From contig JBJHBG010000098.1 in the NCBI GenBank assembly GCA_050485385.1, forward strand, positions 1-19,011: a DNA stretch of 19,011 nt, written 5' to 3'. This document shows, in pieces, positions 1 through 6,998 of this stretch. The notes below the pieces were generated by a model. The model had not been told where the DNA came from and did not search any database. It worked only from the letters and a program-made list of their open reading frames with translations. The stretch comes from RECO01 sp050485385 (GTDB taxonomy: Bacteria > Pseudomonadota > Alphaproteobacteria > Geminicoccales > Geminicoccaceae). How positions within the stretch are numbered: position 1 is the first letter of the stretch; every line of letters starts with the position of its first letter. Made by a program: the position numbers and the translations under genes.

Positions 1-918
1 GCGCAGGACGTCGGCGCGGGCGGTGGCGCCGAGACCCGCCACCTCGACGCGCGCCGCCGGCACGTCGCCGAGCGCGACCGGTGCGCGCGCCAGGACCGCG
101 ACCGGCCGCTCCAGGCGGCGAAGCAGCGGGGCGAGGCCGCGCAGGCTCGCCTCCTCGGCATCGTCGCAGGCCACCGCGAGCACCCCGCCCGAGAGCCTCA
201 GTTCGCGCGCCAACAGCCGGGCCAGCGGCTCGCGCTCGAGGGGCTGCGACGGCAGGTCGCCCAAGTCCAGCCGCCACGCCGCCCGGCGTGGGCCGGCAGC
301 AGCCCCCGCCGTCGCCGCCAACACCCAAGGGTCGCGGCCCGTCACCAGCACCACGCCCGGCGTCTCCAGGCCGCGCGCGACGGCCTCGGCATCGGGGGCA
401 TCGCCCTTCGGCAAGGGATGCAGCAGCGGCTCGATGCGCGGGTCGATCGCCGGTGCACCCAGAAGGAAGTGGAGGATACGCTCGTCGAGGCGCATGGCCT
501 TGGCGGTGAAGCGGCCGTCGCCCTCGACCTCGACCAGCCGCCAGGCGCGGAGCGGCGCCGCCGGTCCCAAGGCACTCCAATGCGCGCCGTCGATGGCCTG
601 GAAGGCGGCAGCGATGGTGGGCTGATGGCCGCCGCCACCGTTGAACTCGGCCACTTGACGGGCGATGCGCCCGTCCAGCTCGACCGCGGCGGCGAGCAGC
701 ACGAGGTCGAGGGCGAAGGCGTCGAGGCCGAAGAGCTCGGCCAGCCGGTCGAGGGCGGATGCGGCCGGCATCGCCGCGTGCAGGCGCTCCAGATTCGGTG
801 GCCGCTCTTCGGGTGCCGGCTGGCCCAAGCGCTCGGCCAGCCGCCGGTGCAGGTCGGCGAAGCGGCCCGTGAGCAGCGCCTGATTGGCGGCGAGCCAGCG
901 CGGGTCGGGCGCGGTCAT
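1..918 (-). CDS. AAA+ ATPase of contractile injection system (Pvc15/Afp15-like), N-terminal part, cut by window edge
   Basis: The frame stays open from an ATG at 918 to the window edge, giving 306 residues with no stop. Residues about 55-155 match the winged-helix region found at the N-terminus of AAA ATPases of eCIS loci (LDRLAELFGLDAF, then RLDERILHFLLGAP). Residues about 187-306 look like a first ATPase module. The strand-turn-helix at GVVLVTGRDPWVLAATAG sits where a P-loop is expected but lacks GK[ST]. The Walker-B-like strand GGVLAVACDD lacks the DE pair. I infer this module is degenerate and that the catalytic AAA domain lies beyond position 1. Pvc15/Afp15 ATPases act in the cytoplasm and are thought to help particle assembly or cargo loading. 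The ATG overlaps the stop of the DUF4255 gene by 4 nt (ATGA), implying translational coupling. Family assignment is from recognised pattern, not a search. Confidence 0.8.
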   Translation of the reverse strand, partial: MTAPDPRWLAANQALLTGRFADLHRRLAERLGQPAPEERPPNLERLHAAMPAASALDRLAELFGLDAFALDLVLLAAAVELDGRIARQVAEFNGGGGHQPTIAAAFQAIDGAHWSALGPAAPLRAWRLVEVEGDGRFTAKAMRLDERILHFLLGAPAIDPRIEPLLHPLPKGDAPDAEAVARGLETPGVVLVTGRDPWVLAATAGAAAGPRRAAWRLDLGDLPSQPLEREPLARLLARELRLSGGVLAVACDDAEEASLRGLAPLLRRLERPVAVLARAPVALGDVPAARVEVAGLGATARADVLR

Positions 919-2186
919 GGCACGACGATCCGTGGGCCGACGATGGTGCCGAAGGCGGGATCGGTCGGATCGTCCTCGACGTCGAGCGGGCTCTCCGCCC
1001 CGTCCACCTCGGCGCGCACGAGGTAGGTGCCGGGCTCGAGGTCGGCGAAGGCGAAGTCCAGCTCGGCCGCTGGAAAGGCGGCAGGCGGCACCGGCACCAG
1101 CACGGCGCCCGTGGGTGGGCGCGGATCGGTGCGGTCGAGAACGAGACGGACGCGCTGCCCCTCGCCGATCGGCGGCTCGAAGGCGACGGTGACGCTGCCG
1201 GCATGGCGGCCGTCGGCGTCGGCCGGCCCCGCATCGACCGCACCCGGCGTGAGGCGTGGGCGAAGGAGGAACGGCGTCGCCGCCACTTCGCGGGCGAGGG
1301 ACGGAGGCGCGTCGGGCGGCGGCGCGAGGCGGATGCGGGCGATGGCGACGCCCGCCAGCAGGACAGCACCGCCGAAGCTGGCCGGCACGAGGTCGACCTC
1401 CAGCCGGTCGAGGCTGGCGGTGGTGGGATGGGGCGTCGCCGCCTCGCCGTTGACGACCAGGGTGGCGTCGGCGCGGCCGATGCCGCGGCCACGGACGACG
1501 ATGCGCCCACCCCAGACGATGGGCTCGCCCGGTCCCGTTGCCGCCTCGATGCGGGTGATCGAGACGTTGGCGATCGGCACGACGTAGCCGCCGCGGCTTC
1601 TGACCTGGAGGGCGCGTCCGGTCGCCGTGCGCGCCTCGAGCTGTACCGCACTGGCGCGGTAGGCGGCGGACAGCCGGTAGGGCGTCTGGAACAGGATCGA
1701 CCAGAGCTTGGACAGCTCCTCCAGGTTCAAGGGCGTCGGCGCCAGCTTCACCAGTTCGGGCGCGTCGGCGAGATCGGCGTCGCCCAGATGCACGGCGTTG
1801 CTCGTGTCCTCGATGGCGGCCTCGATCAGCTCGCGGTCGAGCACCGGCTGCTCGTGCAGGCGGCGGACCGCACTGGCGCAGATCCGCTCGGGCTCGAAGG
1901 TCGTGGCGTCGCCGTAGAAGGTGAGCAGATAGTGCAGGTCGATGGCGGCGGTGGGGCGGGCGCGCAGCCGGCCGGCACCGTCGCGCGTCGGCAGGTCGAC
2001 GTTGCGCAGGCTCGCATTGGGCGTGACCTGGAAGAGAAAGACGTTGACGCCGACCCGGTCGCCGTCGCCCGCACCGCCCGGCCGCTCGTAGCTCACCGTG
2101 GCGCCCGGCACGTCGACGTCGAGCGCCGTCTGGATGAGGCGGCCGAGGGCCGCCGAGGCGGCGCCGATGGCGAGGTGGTTGCTCAC
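915..2186 (-). CDS. DUF4255 (Pvc16 N-terminal domain) protein, putative tail terminator/cap of the injection system
   Basis: This is a 423-aa protein. Residues about 1-185 show the Pvc16_N/DUF4255 pattern: SNHLAIGAASAALGRLIQ, a FLFQVTPNASLRNVDLPTR core, and DLHYLLTFYGD. A beta-rich segment follows (about 215-300, with IVWGGRIVVRGRGIG and VVNG) that resembles an IPT/TIG-type Ig fold, then a second beta-rich C-terminal part ending in GPRIVVP. Pvc16/Afp16 cap the tube-sheath and set tail length. The GTG at 2186 is chosen because the domain begins there and because it overlaps the upstream stop as GTGA. The frame is open further upstream to 3128, but that stretch lies over another gene and is low-complexity. 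The stop overlaps the next gene's ATG by 4 nt. Confidence 0.9.
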   Translation of the reverse strand: MSNHLAIGAASAALGRLIQTALDVDVPGATVSYERPGGAGDGDRVGVNVFLFQVTPNASLRNVDLPTRDGAGRLRARPTAAIDLHYLLTFYGDATTFEPERICASAVRRLHEQPVLDRELIEAAIEDTSNAVHLGDADLADAPELVKLAPTPLNLEELSKLWSILFQTPYRLSAAYRASAVQLEARTATGRALQVRSRGGYVVPIANVSITRIEAATGPGEPIVWGGRIVVRGRGIGRADATLVVNGEAATPHPTTASLDRLEVDLVPASFGGAVLLAGVAIARIRLAPPPDAPPSLAREVAATPFLLRPRLTPGAVDAGPADADGRHAGSVTVAFEPPIGEGQRVRLVLDRTDPRPPTGAVLVPVPPAAFPAAELDFAFADLEPGTYLVRAEVDGAESPLDVEDDPTDPAFGTIVGPRIVVP

Positions 2187-3052
2187 CGCCCACCCCCACG
2201 CCCGCCACGCAGGAGGTCGGCCAGGGGCGGCGGGCCGACGCTGCGCGACGTCGCCTTGGCGGGCGCCGGGGCCGGCGGCGCGAAGCGGACCTCGACGCGG
2301 CCGATGGCGATCTCGACCGGTGCGGGCGCGGTCGCCGCAGGCGCACCGTGGAACCGGCTCGGTGCGGTGACGAGGGGGGCCTTGGCGGCTTGGCCGACCG
2401 CCGGCTCTGGCCCGTCGCCAGACGATGTTGGCGCATTCGCCGGGCGGACGGTGTCGGCCGGCAGGGGTGCAGTCGGGCTTCGCCGCTCGGTCGACGCGGC
2501 GGTGGCCGGAGCGGGATCGGGCCGAGGAGGGATCGAGGGCGGCAGGCCCGCCGACGCGGGCGGGCTCGTGGGCACTGCCGTGCTGCGGCTGACCATGGGC
2601 GTCGCCGCGGCCCGAGTGGCCGGCAGGGGCGGCGTCACGGCGTGCGGCGCCGGCTCGACCGCATGCGCGCCCGAAGGCGTTGCCGGCACGGTGGTGGGCA
2701 CGGACGGCAAAGGCGCCGCCGCAGACGAGGCGGCACGGCTCGGCGCGCTCGGGCGCCGAGCCGGACCGTCGACGGGCAGGAAAGGCGACGCCGGCGCGGA
2801 CGGCTCGACGACCGCAGCGGCCGTCGAGCCGAGCGATACCGTCGGATCGGTCCCGGACGGCAATGTGTTCTGGCCGATGGGAGAAACCGCAGTGCCCGGT
2901 GACGGCGATGCCGCAGCCGCGGGCTCTGCCCAGGGCTCGTCGGGGACATCGGCGGCGTCCGCCTCCGGCTCGAACGGGCCGGGGCGGCGGGGCTGGAGCA
3001 GCGCTGCCCGGCCCTGCGCGCGGTCGGCGAGGCGGCGGAAGAGACCGCTCAT
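2183..3052 (-). CDS. proline/alanine-rich disordered protein of the injection-system operon
   Basis: This 289-aa protein begins MSGLFRRLADRAQGRAALLQ, a short basic helix. About 200 residues of Pro/Ala/Ser/Thr-rich low-complexity sequence follow, expected to be disordered. The end (about 245-289) is more ordered: an amphipathic strand pattern VEIAIGRVEVRF, a proline stretch and LADLLRGGRGGGR. Similar proteins with a conserved strand-Pro-tail end occur in many eCIS and phage-tail-like operons at this position, but I know of no assigned function. The helix-linker-tail layout suggests a tether or assembly adaptor between tail components, which is inference. The start is fixed by an ATGA overlap with the upstream gene, and the stop overlaps the GTG of the DUF4255 gene. 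Strong composition bias makes the ORF alone weak evidence; the overlaps at both ends support it. Confidence 0.78.
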   Translation of the reverse strand: MSGLFRRLADRAQGRAALLQPRRPGPFEPEADAADVPDEPWAEPAAAASPSPGTAVSPIGQNTLPSGTDPTVSLGSTAAAVVEPSAPASPFLPVDGPARRPSAPSRAASSAAAPLPSVPTTVPATPSGAHAVEPAPHAVTPPLPATRAAATPMVSRSTAVPTSPPASAGLPPSIPPRPDPAPATAASTERRSPTAPLPADTVRPANAPTSSGDGPEPAVGQAAKAPLVTAPSRFHGAPAATAPAPVEIAIGRVEVRFAPPAPAPAKATSRSVGPPPLADLLRGGRGGGR

Positions 3053-3729
3053 GCCGCCAAGTCCAAATAGACGCGGCGGCGCTCGGCCGGCAGCGCCAGC
3101 ACCTCGGCCTCGCTCCAGCCGAAGGCACGCGCCAGCGTCGCCACCTCGGCCATCAGGCGCTTCGCCCGCGCCGCCAGTTCCTCGGCGAGAAACGACGCCG
3201 GCTCGAAGGCGAGCGTCCAGCCGTGCCCGCACGCGACGCAAGTGAAGCCGACCTCCGCATCGGCCAGGGGCTCCGCCGCCTCGAGCGCCGCCTCCAGGGC
3301 GGCCACGGCCTCGGCCGGTAGCGCCGCGTCGGGTCCGGTCGCCGCGATCAGTGCGCGTTCGCGCAGGAAGGCGGCCCCGTCCGCGGCGTACGCCGCCGCC
3401 TCCAGATCGGCCACGGTGAGCAGGCGTGGCAGCAGGCGCCAGCCCGCCGCCTCGACCACCGGCGGCAACGGCGCGTCCGTCGTCTCCAGCCACGAAAGCG
3501 GGTCGACGGCCATGGCGTTGACGACCCCGCAGGCGGGGCAGGCGGCAACGGCCTCGAGCGGCCCGCCCACCACGTCCGCCCGATGCGCGACGAGCCGCCG
3601 CGTGGCGGTACCGAGCGTCAGCGTCTCCGGCGCCGGCTCGCCCAAGGCCCGCAAAAGCCGGGCCGCCCGGCCCGGTGCCGGCCCTTGTGCGGCCTGCCAA
3701 AGCGCCAGCAGCGTGGCGCCCTCGACCAT
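3049..3729 (-). CDS. T4-like baseplate/hub-assembly family protein with two CxxC pairs
   Basis: This 226-aa protein opens with EGATLLALWQAAQ. The first CPACG is at Cys64/Cys67 and the second, CVACGHGW, is at Cys164/Cys167. The C-terminal helix region reads FLAEELAARAKRLMAEVATL then ARAFGWSEAEVLALPAERRR. That last pattern is typical of T4 gp26/gp51-like baseplate hub assembly proteins found in eCIS and phage-tail clusters. The two CxxC pairs could jointly form a zinc site, which is inference. It likely acts in the cytoplasm during baseplate or hub assembly. It starts 3 nt after the tube gene stop and its own stop overlaps the next ATG as ATGA. The operon context is firm; the exact role is not. 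Confidence 0.75.
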   Translation of the reverse strand: MVEGATLLALWQAAQGPAPGRAARLLRALGEPAPETLTLGTATRRLVAHRADVVGGPLEAVAACPACGVVNAMAVDPLSWLETTDAPLPPVVEAAGWRLLPRLLTVADLEAAAYAADGAAFLRERALIAATGPDAALPAEAVAALEAALEAAEPLADAEVGFTCVACGHGWTLAFEPASFLAEELAARAKRLMAEVATLARAFGWSEAEVLALPAERRRVYLDLAA

Positions 3730-3732
3730 CGA

Positions 3733-4257
3733 TCAGGCCGGCTCCACGAAGCTCGGCTCGTCCGGCTCGGTCACGTCGTAGTCGCGCTCCCAGCCCTCGT
3801 TCTCCAGCTTGAGCGTCTGGATCGCCACGGCATTGGCGTTGGCGTCCAACTCCGGCAGCGCCTGGTACTCCGACGGCCAGCAGCGGTAGATCTTGTAGGC
3901 GATCACGAGCTGACCGGCCTCGTTGTACATCTCGACGATGAGGTCCTTCCTGAAGTCCTTGAGCGAGGTCTCGGCGCCGAGGCCCGAGCCGTAGTTCCAG
4001 ACCTTGTTGGCCCAGCGCTCGAACTCGGGATCATGGGTGACGCCGCGCTCGAGGGTCACCGCCTCGTAGTCGCTCTGGCCGGGCGATTTGCGCGACGAGG
4101 AGGGGTCGCCGCCCTCCCGGTGCTTGACGACCTCGGTGGTCCGCTTGAGTGCCCCCACCTTGGACACACCGGCGACGTAGCGGCCGTCCCACTTCACCCG
4201 GAACTTGTAGGTCTTGTAGGGATCGAAGCGGCCGGTGTTCACGCTGAACTGCGCCAT
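3733..4257 (-). CDS. inner tube protein of contractile injection system (T4 gp19 / Pvc1-like)
   Basis: This 174-aa protein is close to the usual 150-170 aa length of tube proteins. It begins FSVNTGRFDPYKTYKFRVKW, with VAGVSKVGALKRTTEVVKHR and the central motif YEAVTLERGVTHDPEFERWA. The back half, FRKDLIVEMYNEAGQLVIAY then CWPSEYQALPELDANANAVA, ends in IQTLKLENEGWERD. This is the conserved phage-tail-region family of tube subunits, which stack as hexamers inside the sheath. The ATG at 4257 has a good Shine-Dalgarno (GAGGGG, 7 nt away) that overlaps the sheath stop codon 11 nt upstream. Adjacency to sheath is the standard eCIS layout. Only one tube gene is seen here; eCIS often carry two or more. 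Confidence 0.95.
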   Translation of the reverse strand: MAQFSVNTGRFDPYKTYKFRVKWDGRYVAGVSKVGALKRTTEVVKHREGGDPSSSRKSPGQSDYEAVTLERGVTHDPEFERWANKVWNYGSGLGAETSLKDFRKDLIVEMYNEAGQLVIAYKIYRCWPSEYQALPELDANANAVAIQTLKLENEGWERDYDVTEPDEPSFVEPA

Positions 4258-4268
4258 GGTCGGGCCCC

Positions 4269-5837
4269 TCAGTCGGCGTTGCGGATCTGCTGGATCGAGA
4301 TGACGACGAACTCGGCGGGCTTCAGCGGCGCGAAGCCGACGACGATGTTCACGATGCCCTGGTCGATGTCGTCCTGGGTCGTCGTCTCGCTGTCGCACTT
4401 GACGAAATAGGCGTCGCGCGGGCTCGCCCCCTGGAACGCCCCCTGGCGGAACAGCCGCTGCATGAAGGCGCCGAGGTTGAGGCGGATCTGCGCCCAGAGC
4501 GGCTCGTCGTTGGGCTCGAACACCACCCACTGCGTGCCGCGATAGAGGCTTTCCTGGAGGAACAGCGCGAGGCGGCGGACGGGAACGTACTTGTACTCGT
4601 CACCCAGTTGGTCGCTGCCGCGCATGGTCCTCGCTCCCCACAGCACGCGGCCGACGCCGGGGAAGGCGCGAAAGCAGTTCACCGCCAGCGGGTTGAGCTG
4701 GCCGTTCTCGGCGTCGGTGAGCGGCACCTCCAGCTTCTCGACGCCGACCAAGGCCGCATCCAGCCCCGCCGGCGCCTTCCACACGCCGCGGCTGCTGTCG
4801 GTCTTGGCGAACACGCCGGCGACGACCCCGCACGGTGCGAACGCCTCGAGCTGGTTGTCGCGCAACGGGTCGCGCATCATCAGGCGGGGGAAGAAGAGGG
4901 CGGCGTTGCGCGCGTTGGTGCCGGCGACCAGCGGCGAGGCGCGCACCGCCGCCGCCACGGTCGCCACGGCATTCGCCGGATTGGCGCTCCACGTGGCCGG
5001 CGGGTCGACGATCAGAAAGGCGCGCTTCTGCGCGCAGTAGGTGCCGGCCGAGGCCCAGACCTCGGGGGCAACGTCGCTCGTGCGGGTGTCCGGCGGGATG
5101 CAGAGGAGATTGAACAGATCGGCCTTCTCCAAGGCCCGCATCCCGGTCTTCGCCTCCTCGTCGCCTTGGTAGGTGATGACGTCCAAGGGCTCGCCGTCGT
5201 CGCCGCCTGTCGCCTCGACATTGGCCTCCTCGGCGGGCCGAGCGCCCGGCAATGCCCCGTCGAGTCTGACCAGATTGGAGCTGGCCGCGAGCTTCCGGTC
5301 GATACGCCTCGCGCCCGCGGTCTCGGCGACGCTGACGTTCCTGAAGGTCTCGACCGTGCCGCGTGCCGTGTCCTCGACGGCGAGGTCGAAGAAGTCGTCG
5401 GGCTCCAGGCCGAGCGGCCCGGCGATGGCCTCCAACGCCTCGGTGTCGGCCGGGGTCGCGGCGGCGAAGCTGACCGTGGCGCGGAGCGCGTTGCCCCAGA
5501 GGCCCGCATTCGCGGCGACGAGGCCGAGGTTTCCGCCGACGGTGACGCGGGCGAGGCCGTCGGTGCCGCCCGCCCGGTAGAGCCGGACGATCAGGGCCTG
5601 GGTGCCGCCGTTGGCGAAGAAGTCACGCACCGCGTAGCTCAGCGGAAAGTCCGCCGCGAGCCCGCCGAAGCGGCGCGAGAACTCGCCGAAGCTGAAGCAG
5701 GTCGTCGGCTCCTCGACGACGCCGAGCGGAGTGCGTCCGACGAACGCCGTGATCGAGGTGGCGACGGCCGCCAGCGTGCGGACGCCGCTCGGCACCTCCT
5801 GGATGTAGACGCCTGGATGGGTAAGCGTGACGGCCAT
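4269..5837 (-). CDS. contractile tail sheath protein (Pvc2-4 / phage sheath family)
   Basis: This 522-aa protein begins TLTHPGVYIQEVPSGVRTLA then VATSITAFVGRTPLG, the signature N-terminus of tail sheath subunits. Mid-protein is CIPPDTRTSDVAPEVW followed by AFLIVDPPATW. The C-terminal domain includes YKYVPVRRLALFLQESLYRG, TQWVVFEPNDEPLWAQIR and the end GFAPLKPAEFVVISIQQIRN, which are hallmarks of the conserved sheath C-domain. The sheath polymerises around the tube and contracts to drive it through a target envelope. The length is full. The ATG at 5837 is preceded by GGGAG about 8 nt away. It is the second gene of the operon, 38 nt after the small first gene. Only one sheath gene is visible. 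Confidence 0.97.
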   Translation of the reverse strand: MAVTLTHPGVYIQEVPSGVRTLAAVATSITAFVGRTPLGVVEEPTTCFSFGEFSRRFGGLAADFPLSYAVRDFFANGGTQALIVRLYRAGGTDGLARVTVGGNLGLVAANAGLWGNALRATVSFAAATPADTEALEAIAGPLGLEPDDFFDLAVEDTARGTVETFRNVSVAETAGARRIDRKLAASSNLVRLDGALPGARPAEEANVEATGGDDGEPLDVITYQGDEEAKTGMRALEKADLFNLLCIPPDTRTSDVAPEVWASAGTYCAQKRAFLIVDPPATWSANPANAVATVAAAVRASPLVAGTNARNAALFFPRLMMRDPLRDNQLEAFAPCGVVAGVFAKTDSSRGVWKAPAGLDAALVGVEKLEVPLTDAENGQLNPLAVNCFRAFPGVGRVLWGARTMRGSDQLGDEYKYVPVRRLALFLQESLYRGTQWVVFEPNDEPLWAQIRLNLGAFMQRLFRQGAFQGASPRDAYFVKCDSETTTQDDIDQGIVNIVVGFAPLKPAEFVVISIQQIRNAD

Positions 5838-5875
5838 GGATGTTCTCCCGTGCGCCAGACCTCACGGCCGGGCGT

Positions 5876-6256
5876 TCAGCTCAGCGAGGTGGCGAGGAAG
5901 AAGGTGACGGTGGCGGGGCTCGCCGGATCAGCGGCGGCCTCGACGGTGACCGTACCGAGCGAGGCGGCAAGCCGCTCGGCGGCGGCGCCGAAGGCGACGA
6001 TGGGCCCGGTCAGCGGCAGGGCGGGATCGTCGGTGGCGCCGCCGGTGACCGTGACGGAGCCGTCATAGCGATCGCAGCTCACCATCAAGAGCAGCACCCG
6101 CGCCACGTCGTCGATCTGCAATTCCAACGCCCGGCTGGCGCCCGCATCGACGGTCGCGCGCGCGGTGATCACCGCGTCCGCGGCAAAGCTGCCGCTCGCC
6201 CGCAGGCCGCTGCCCGCCGCATCGCCCGCACCGACACTCCATGCAATCGATGGCAT
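5876..6256 (-). CDS. small unrecognised protein at the head of the injection-system operon
   Basis: This 126-aa protein belongs to no family I recognise. It lacks a clear signal peptide or membrane segment. It begins MPSIAWSVGAGDAAGSGLRA and alternates short hydrophobic strands with glycine and aspartate turns (ALELQIDDVARVLLLMVSCD, GSVTVTGGATDD, GTVTVEAAADPASPATVTFF), so an all-beta fold is likely. It lies 38 nt upstream of the sheath on the same strand with no visible terminator between, so it probably belongs to the operon. ATG 6256 is preferred because GGGGAGGG lies 6-9 nt upstream. An in-frame ATG at 6289 would add 11 residues with a poorer ribosome site. It could be a structural accessory, a fibre-like piece or a small cargo; none can be shown from sequence. 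Confidence 0.7.
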   Translation of the reverse strand: MPSIAWSVGAGDAAGSGLRASGSFAADAVITARATVDAGASRALELQIDDVARVLLLMVSCDRYDGSVTVTGGATDDPALPLTGPIVAFGAAAERLAASLGTVTVEAAADPASPATVTFFLATSLS

Positions 6257-6449
6257 CGACCACCCTCCCCAGGAGTTGTGCCGGCCCATCCGCCGCCGGC
6301 GTGCGCCGATCTACGGTGCCCGCGCCGGATCGAAGTCGATCCCGGCGATGCCGAAGCGCGTTTACGTCGTATTACAGGAAGGATAACACAACCGGAGAAC
6401 AGGGCCTATCGGCTGCGGGGGTGGCATGCCGCGTTTCACGCCTCGTCGC
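6257..6449. promoter_or_regulatory. intergenic region with AT-rich patch, likely holding the injection-system promoter
   Basis: This gap separates the injection-system operon from the two exported-protein genes. Positions about 6360-6392 are notably AT-rich against the surrounding GC. On the minus strand the patch reads TTGTGTTATCC then TGTAATACGACGTAAACG. It contains a -35-like TTGTGT, but no -10 hexamer at a 16-18 nt spacing fits well. It is the only low-GC patch upstream of the operon, so promoter or activator sites are most likely here. The assignment rests on position and composition only. Confidence 0.35.
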
Positions 6450-6998
6450 TTAGTCCACCTTGACCATGCGACCGACCGCGCGGGCGACGATGCGGCCATC
6501 GACGACACCCTGGTAGATCAGTTCCATCCCGTCCGGCGTCAGCCGCCGACGATGGTGCTGCAACTCGGCCAGGCCCTCGTCGGTGAGGGCGAAGACGTAG
6601 AGGTCCAACTCGTCGCCGTCGATGGTCGCCCAGGCCATCGGATCGCCAGCCATCGGTTCCAGCGTCTCGCGGACGCGGAAGGGGTCGTAGTCCGGGCTCT
6701 GCAGGAAATAGCCACCGCCGGAGGGCTCGAACGCGGCGGTGCGGAGGACGAGCCGCACACCGGGCACGTCGCGCCGGCCGTCGATGCGGATGACGCTCTG
6801 CCAGTCGATGCGGAACCCGCGCTCGCCGTGGCGCTGAACGACGGTGACGACGTCCCGCTCCTGCACCGTGCCGCGGACGAGGTCGACCAGTTCCGCGTCG
6901 CCGACAAAGGTCCCGAGGAAGCGCTCCAGCGCCAGCGCCGGGCCGTTCGCGGCGAGCGCGCACACGACCGCAACGGCGAGCCGCGCCACCCGGGTCAC
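6450..6998 (-). CDS. small exported protein of unknown function (182 aa)
   Basis: The N-terminus TRVARLAVAVVCALAANG then PALA|LERF is a clear Sec signal peptide with a likely cleavage after ALA, so the protein should be periplasmic or secreted. The mature part (about 158 aa) contains FLGTFVGDAELVDL, FRIDWQSVIRIDGRRDVPGV, MAGDPMAWATIDGDELDLYV and ends MVKVD. It looks beta-rich, with no catalytic motif I can name. I have an impression of similar hypothetical proteins in other alphaproteobacteria but no named function. The GTG at 6998 overlaps the upstream stop as GTGA, which fixes the start despite a longer open frame. It is the last gene of the pcs cluster. A membrane-lipid or envelope role is only suggested by context. 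Confidence 0.75.
   Translation of the reverse strand: MTRVARLAVAVVCALAANGPALALERFLGTFVGDAELVDLVRGTVQERDVVTVVQRHGERGFRIDWQSVIRIDGRRDVPGVRLVLRTAAFEPSGGGYFLQSPDYDPFRVRETLEPMAGDPMAWATIDGDELDLYVFALTDEGLAELQHHRRRLTPDGMELIYQGVVDGRIVARAVGRMVKVD

Noticed and set aside
2187..3128. N-terminal extension of the DUF4255 protein to a 737-aa form
   Set aside because: The extra part is low-complexity, lies over the proline-rich gene, and the GTGA overlap at 2186 gives a natural start.
1203..3245. Long plus-strand open frame (about 680 codons) antisense to the injection operon
   Set aside because: No recognisable domain, arginine/glycine/alanine-rich composition, and it runs across three well-supported minus-strand genes. 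High GC content suppresses stop codons.
4608..6068. Plus-strand open frame of 486 codons antisense to the sheath gene
   Set aside because: The sheath assignment is firm. The antisense product has no family features and is a GC-bias artefact.
1..6256. Prophage or type VI secretion interpretation of the tail-like genes
   Set aside because: There are no capsid, terminase, portal or integrase genes here, and no TssB/TssC or TssJLM-type genes. DUF4255 and the Pvc15-type ATPase favour eCIS. The window is cut, so this is not absolute.
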